The translations under genes were made by a program, and so were the position numbers. This document shows, piece by piece, positions 4,981 to 7,044 of a stretch of 7,044 nucleotides of DNA. Location: assembly GCA_003695745.1 (NCBI GenBank), contig RFHW01000171.1, positions 1 to 7,044 on the forward strand. Direction: 5' to 3'. This DNA comes from Methanobacteriota archaeon (GTDB lineage Archaea; Hydrothermarchaeota; Hydrothermarchaeia; Hydrothermarchaeales; SZUA-236). The stretch's first letter is position 1; each line of letters begins with the position of its first letter. The notes below the pieces were generated by a model. That model had not been told where the DNA came from. It worked only from the letters and a program-made list of their open reading frames with translations, and made no database searches.

Positions 4981-5964
4981 TCAGAAAGGCCTATATATGG
5001 CGTTTCTCGCTATCTTCACCAGCCCCGCCTTTGCCTCGCTGTCAGGAAGTGAGCCAAGCTCAGCTTCCGCCTTTTTGCTGAACCACTCAGCCCTTTTAGA
5101 GGCATATTCTATTGAGCCGGCGCCTTTTATAATCTCCGATGCAACGTCGATGTCCTTTTTGCTCTTGCGTTTTTTCTTTATAATGGATTCGAGGGTCTTT
5201 CTATCGCCTCCGCTCGTGTGCTTCAGGGCATGGAGGGCTGCGATGGTCACCTTCCCCTCCCGTATGTCTATTGCCATGGGCTTTCCAAAGCGGTCCCCCC
5301 CTGTGATGTCCAGTATGTCATCCACCATCTGGAAGCTTATGCCCAGGTATCTGCCGAACCTTGCAAGGCACTCCACAACCTCCCTGTCACCTCTTCCAAG
5401 GAGGGCGCCGCAGCGGGTGCACGCCTCAAAGAGACAGGCCGTCTTCCTCTCCACGATCTCCAGATACACCTCCTCTGTCATATCTGTGTTGCCAGTGTGC
5501 CGATACTCCAGCATCTCGCCTTCGCTCAGCTTGATACAGGTGTCAGAGATCACCTCTGTAAGCTCCTTTATCTCATGGGTGCCAACAAGGCCGAAGGCCC
5601 TTGAGAAGAGGAGGTCGCCTGAAAGTATGGCCGCCACTTCACCCCATTTCTTGAACACCGTCTCCACACCCCTGCGCTTGGAGCTGCGGTCTATGATGTC
5701 GTCGTGGATGAGGGTGGCAGTGTGTATGAGCTCAACAGCCACAGCTATGGGCGCGGCATAGGTGATGTCCCTCTTCTGATCAAGGCTGCGGAAAGAGAGG
5801 ATGACGAGGAGGGGTCTTATCCGCTTGCCCCCCACCTCCACAAGATGGCGTGAGGCTGCGGCAAGGGGATGGGGCGAGAAGACCGAGACCTGTTTTATGA
5901 TCTCCCTGTTCACATAGGAGATGTCACCGCCAAAGGGCTCGAAGCCCTCCCAGAAGCTTTCCAT
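4981..5964 (-). CDS. Polyprenyl diphosphate synthase, probably long-chain
   Basis: This 327-residue trans-prenyltransferase (numbered from the ATG at 5964) has GGKR at 45-48, the first motif DDIID at 88-92 followed by RSSKRRG, and a canonical second motif DDILD at 215-219. The fifth and fourth residues before the first motif are small (A83, T84), with no aromatic floor, and the HTATLIHDDIID context resembles hexa- to octaprenyl synthases. I infer chains longer than C20, possibly for a quinone, a methanophenazine-type carrier or a polyprenol glycosyl carrier. Two further in-frame ATGs lie upstream (5982 and 5970), but the GGAGG at 5976-5972 is 7 nt from the ATG at 5964 and only 1 nt from the middle one, so 5964 is preferred. 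It is first in a two-gene operon with the GGPP synthase-like gene. Confidence 0.88.
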   Translation of the reverse strand: MESFWEGFEPFGGDISYVNREIIKQVSVFSPHPLAAASRHLVEVGGKRIRPLLVILSFRSLDQKRDITYAAPIAVAVELIHTATLIHDDIIDRSSKRRGVETVFKKWGEVAAILSGDLLFSRAFGLVGTHEIKELTEVISDTCIKLSEGEMLEYRHTGNTDMTEEVYLEIVERKTACLFEACTRCGALLGRGDREVVECLARFGRYLGISFQMVDDILDITGGDRFGKPMAIDIREGKVTIAALHALKHTSGGDRKTLESIIKKKRKSKKDIDVASEIIKGAGSIEYASKRAEWFSKKAEAELGSLPDSEAKAGLVKIARNAIYRPF

Positions 5965-5971
5965 GGTCATG

Positions 5972-5976
5972 CCTCC
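5972..5976 (-). promoter_or_regulatory. Ribosome-binding site deciding the start at 5964
   Basis: On the minus strand GGAGG is followed by C-ATG-ACC-ATG. The second of these ATGs (5964) has the ideal 7 nt spacing; the first (5970) is 1 nt away and the far upstream ATG (5982) precedes the site altogether. Confidence 0.65.
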
Positions 5977-5982
5977 TGCCAT

Positions 5983-6054
5983 AATGGTTTATCAATCTTT
6001 CCGTTTCAGGGGAGGCCAAAGCTTTATCACAGGTGAGCTGGAAAAGCTCTTCTT
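5983..6054. promoter_or_regulatory. Divergent promoter region between prenyl synthase and rnhB
   Basis: This spacer separates two divergent genes. On the plus strand CTTTATCA (6022-6029) is a TATA-like element about 26-30 nt before the rnhB ATG at 6055, consistent with a leaderless transcript; no Shine-Dalgarno lies at usable distance from that ATG. On the minus strand the same bases read TGATAAAG and would place a start near 5998, ahead of the GGAGG at 5976. An 8 bp palindrome AAAGCTTT (6018-6025) sits at the shared core. Box assignments are by eye. Confidence 0.4.
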
Positions 6055-6693
6055 ATGATATGCGGTGTCGATGAGGCTGGCAGAGGCCCTGTTATCGGCC
6101 CACTCGTCGTTGCCGGCGTGCTTGTGGATGAGGAGGGGCTGGGGAGGCTTGTTGAGATGGGGGTGAGAGACTCCAAGAGGCATACGCCGGTTCAGAGGGA
6201 GCGGCTCTACAGAGAGATTACCGCCGCCTTCAGATGGCGTGTCCTGAAGATAGAGCCTGACGAGCTGGACTCCCTTATGGCCCGCAGCAGCCTCAACGAG
6301 ATCGAGGCAGATGCCTTTGCATCCGTCATCGAAGGGCTCGCTCCAGAGACCGCTTATGTTGACGCCGCGGACATAAGCTGCAGCAGCTTCGCTTCCCAGA
6401 TACTGGAGAGGCTTGAGAGGCGGCCGCAGAGGCTTGTGGTGGAGCACAGGGCGGACGAGAGATACCCGGTGGTCTCGGCCGCATCCATCGTTGCCAAGGT
6501 GGAGCGGGACAGGGAGATAAAGAGGCTTCACACCGTCTACGGCGACTTCGGAAGCGGATATCCCTCTGATGAAAAGACCCTTCACTTCCTTGAACACTAT
6601 TTCAGAGAGCACAGGCAACTGCCGGTGTGCGCAAGAAAAAGATGGAAAACCGCCCAGCGAGTGTCCAACCAGCGGCTCGAAGACTTCTACTAA
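6055..6693 (+). CDS. rnhB: Ribonuclease HII
   Basis: This 212-residue enzyme cleaves RNA in RNA-DNA hybrids, removing misincorporated ribonucleotides and primers. The GVDEAGRGPVIGP motif (4-16) supplies D6 and E7; D103 in YVDAAD and D134 in EHRADERYP complete the four-acid site. The conserved DSK (39-41), SAASIVAKVERD (141-152), GSGYPSD (166-172) and ARKRWKTAQ (193-201) segments are all present, with a length typical of archaeal RNase HII. The ATG at 6055 begins directly at MICGVDEAGRG, the usual family N-terminus. No ribosome-binding site is evident, so leaderless initiation is likely. It is divergent from the prenyl synthase operon and convergent with the small membrane protein gene, sharing a CTAA stop overlap with it. 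Confidence 0.96.
   Translation: MICGVDEAGRGPVIGPLVVAGVLVDEEGLGRLVEMGVRDSKRHTPVQRERLYREITAAFRWRVLKIEPDELDSLMARSSLNEIEADAFASVIEGLAPETAYVDAADISCSSFASQILERLERRPQRLVVEHRADERYPVVSAASIVAKVERDREIKRLHTVYGDFGSGYPSDEKTLHFLEHYFREHRQLPVCARKRWKTAQRVSNQRLEDFY
6690..6693. other. Convergent stop-codon overlap (CTAA)
   Basis: CTAA contains the TAA stop of rnhB (6691-6693) and, on the minus strand, the TAG stop of the membrane-protein gene (6692-6690). It is the same arrangement as at 3937-3940. Confidence 0.85.
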
Positions 6694-7001
6694 AAAGCTT
6701 CACTTCGAAGCAGCATCGCTGTTATTAACAAAATCATTGAAACGAGGAGTTTGATCTGTGCTTTTTTATTGGGCGGAGAGCCAATGTGATCAATGCTGTA
6801 AACTGCTGAGTACAAGAAGATAACACTGCCTAAGAAGCCTATCGTTTCAACGTATTCCCTGGAAGGCCAAAGAGCTTTTCTGGCAGCCGAATATAAGATA
6901 AGGAAAAATGTTGTAACCGTCCACAGGATAAACAGCGGCACTTCGATTCTGATCCAGAGAGGTCTGAAATACTCGATGATATCTTTTTTGCTCAAACCCA
7001 T
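6690..7001 (-). CDS. Small three-helix membrane protein of unknown function
   Basis: I do not recognise this 103-residue protein. It starts MGLSKKDIIEYF and has three clear hydrophobic segments at about 20-39, 53-69 and 83-98, joined by a basic loop (RKALWPSREY, 41-50) and a loop with two prolines and two lysines (GSPPNKKAQ, 74-82). There are no cysteines or obvious catalytic motifs. The ATG at 7001 is preceded by GGTGGT (7010-7005), a reasonable ribosome-binding site. By hand count the region 6701-7000 is about 42% GC, against about 60% in a sampled 60-base stretch of rnhB, so the gene may be recently acquired or fast-evolving. Its start overlaps by 10 nt a possible upstream gene end. Coding status is supported by the length of the frame, the coherent membrane pattern and the ribosome-binding site. 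Confidence 0.65.
   Translation of the reverse strand: MGLSKKDIIEYFRPLWIRIEVPLFILWTVTTFFLILYSAARKALWPSREYVETIGFLGSVIFLYSAVYSIDHIGSPPNKKAQIKLLVSMILLITAMLLRSEAF
6762..6767 (+). terminator. Candidate T-tract terminator downstream of rnhB
   Basis: Six consecutive T residues on the plus strand lie about 70 nt after the rnhB stop, inside the opposing membrane-protein gene. Archaeal polymerase terminates at such U-tracts without needing a hairpin. It is the first strong T-run after rnhB, but nothing else supports it. Confidence 0.3.
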
Positions 7002-7044
7002 TTGACCACCCGAATGAGACCCCAGATCATGAGGACTATAAATA
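6992..7044 (-). CDS. Possible C-terminus of an upstream membrane protein (partial)
   Basis: On the minus strand a frame is open from the right edge to a TGA at 6994-6992, reading FIVLMIWGLIRVVKWV at the end. The hydrophobic run followed by basic residues looks like the last transmembrane helix of a protein encoded mostly outside the window, overlapping the next gene by 10 nt. The alternative is that this is a promoter: the same bases include TATTTATA at 7044-7037, a good TATA match about 40 nt before the ATG at 7001. Only about 17 codons are visible, so either reading is open. Confidence 0.3.
   Translation of the reverse strand, partial: FIVLMIWGLIRVVKWV

Noticed and set aside
4997..5761. 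254-codon plus-strand frame opposite the long-chain prenyl synthase
   Set aside because: It is antisense to a gene with both aspartate-rich motifs. Composition is of shadow type (Ser/Pro/Arg-rich).
5992..6618. Minus-strand frame of 208 codons opposite rnhB
   Set aside because: rnhB is unmistakable on the other strand, and this frame would also occupy the divergent promoter region.
6569..6754. 61-codon plus-strand frame over the end of rnhB
   Set aside because: It is mostly an alternate frame of rnhB. The part after the stop is short, and no ribosome-binding site supports it.

Overview
The window is archaeal, most likely euryarchaeal. It carries a Csl4 exosome subunit, RNA polymerase subunit RpoL, transcription factor TFS, a DUF99 protein, a Sec11-type signal peptidase, a Dph2-like C-terminus and a METTL5-type rRNA methyltransferase. 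This combination is typical of archaea. Coding DNA is moderately GC-rich, genes are packed with 1-17 nt overlaps, and Shine-Dalgarno sites resemble GGAGGTGA. I cannot place it below phylum level with confidence. A methanogen-related or Archaeoglobus-related lineage is a guess.

Layout. Positions 1-2720 (+) form one tight run: the end of a dph2-like gene, a METTL5-like methyltransferase, csl4, rpoL, a stand-alone RNase III-fold protein and a DUF99 protein. From the methyltransferase onward every start overlaps the previous stop. This is an RNA-processing, transcription and translation operon. After a 35 nt gap holding a TATA-like box, a second (+) block (2756-3940) encodes a type I signal peptidase, a Nudix hydrolase and TFS. 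TFS converges on, and overlaps by four bases, a (-) strand pair of trans-prenyltransferases (5964-3937). The promoter-proximal one has long-chain-type active-site residues and the distal one has GGPP-synthase-type residues. A 90 nt divergent spacer separates this pair from rnhB (+, RNase HII). rnhB in turn overlaps, by the same CTAA tetranucleotide, a small AT-rich (-) gene for a three-helix membrane protein of unknown function. The last ~50 bases may hold the end of another (-) strand membrane-protein gene.

How the genes work together. Csl4 is the cap of the RNA-degrading exosome, RpoL and TFS are part of or act on RNA polymerase, the RNase III-like and DUF99 proteins are candidate nucleic-acid enzymes, and METTL5-like and Dph2 modify the ribosome and EF-2. 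The prenyl synthases supply isoprenoid chains: GGPP for archaeal lipids, and probably a longer chain for a respiratory or glycosyl carrier lipid.

The most notable feature is in rpoL. The protein is 158 residues instead of about 90-100, because a complete helix-hairpin-helix domain is inserted between the Rpb11-like beta-sheet core and the C-terminal dimerisation helix. It is an archaeal polymerase assembly subunit with a candidate nucleic-acid-binding module, loosely analogous to the HhH-containing C-terminal domain of bacterial RNAP alpha. I see no CRISPR array, insertion sequence, tRNA or rRNA gene, and no gene-free stretch over 300 bases.
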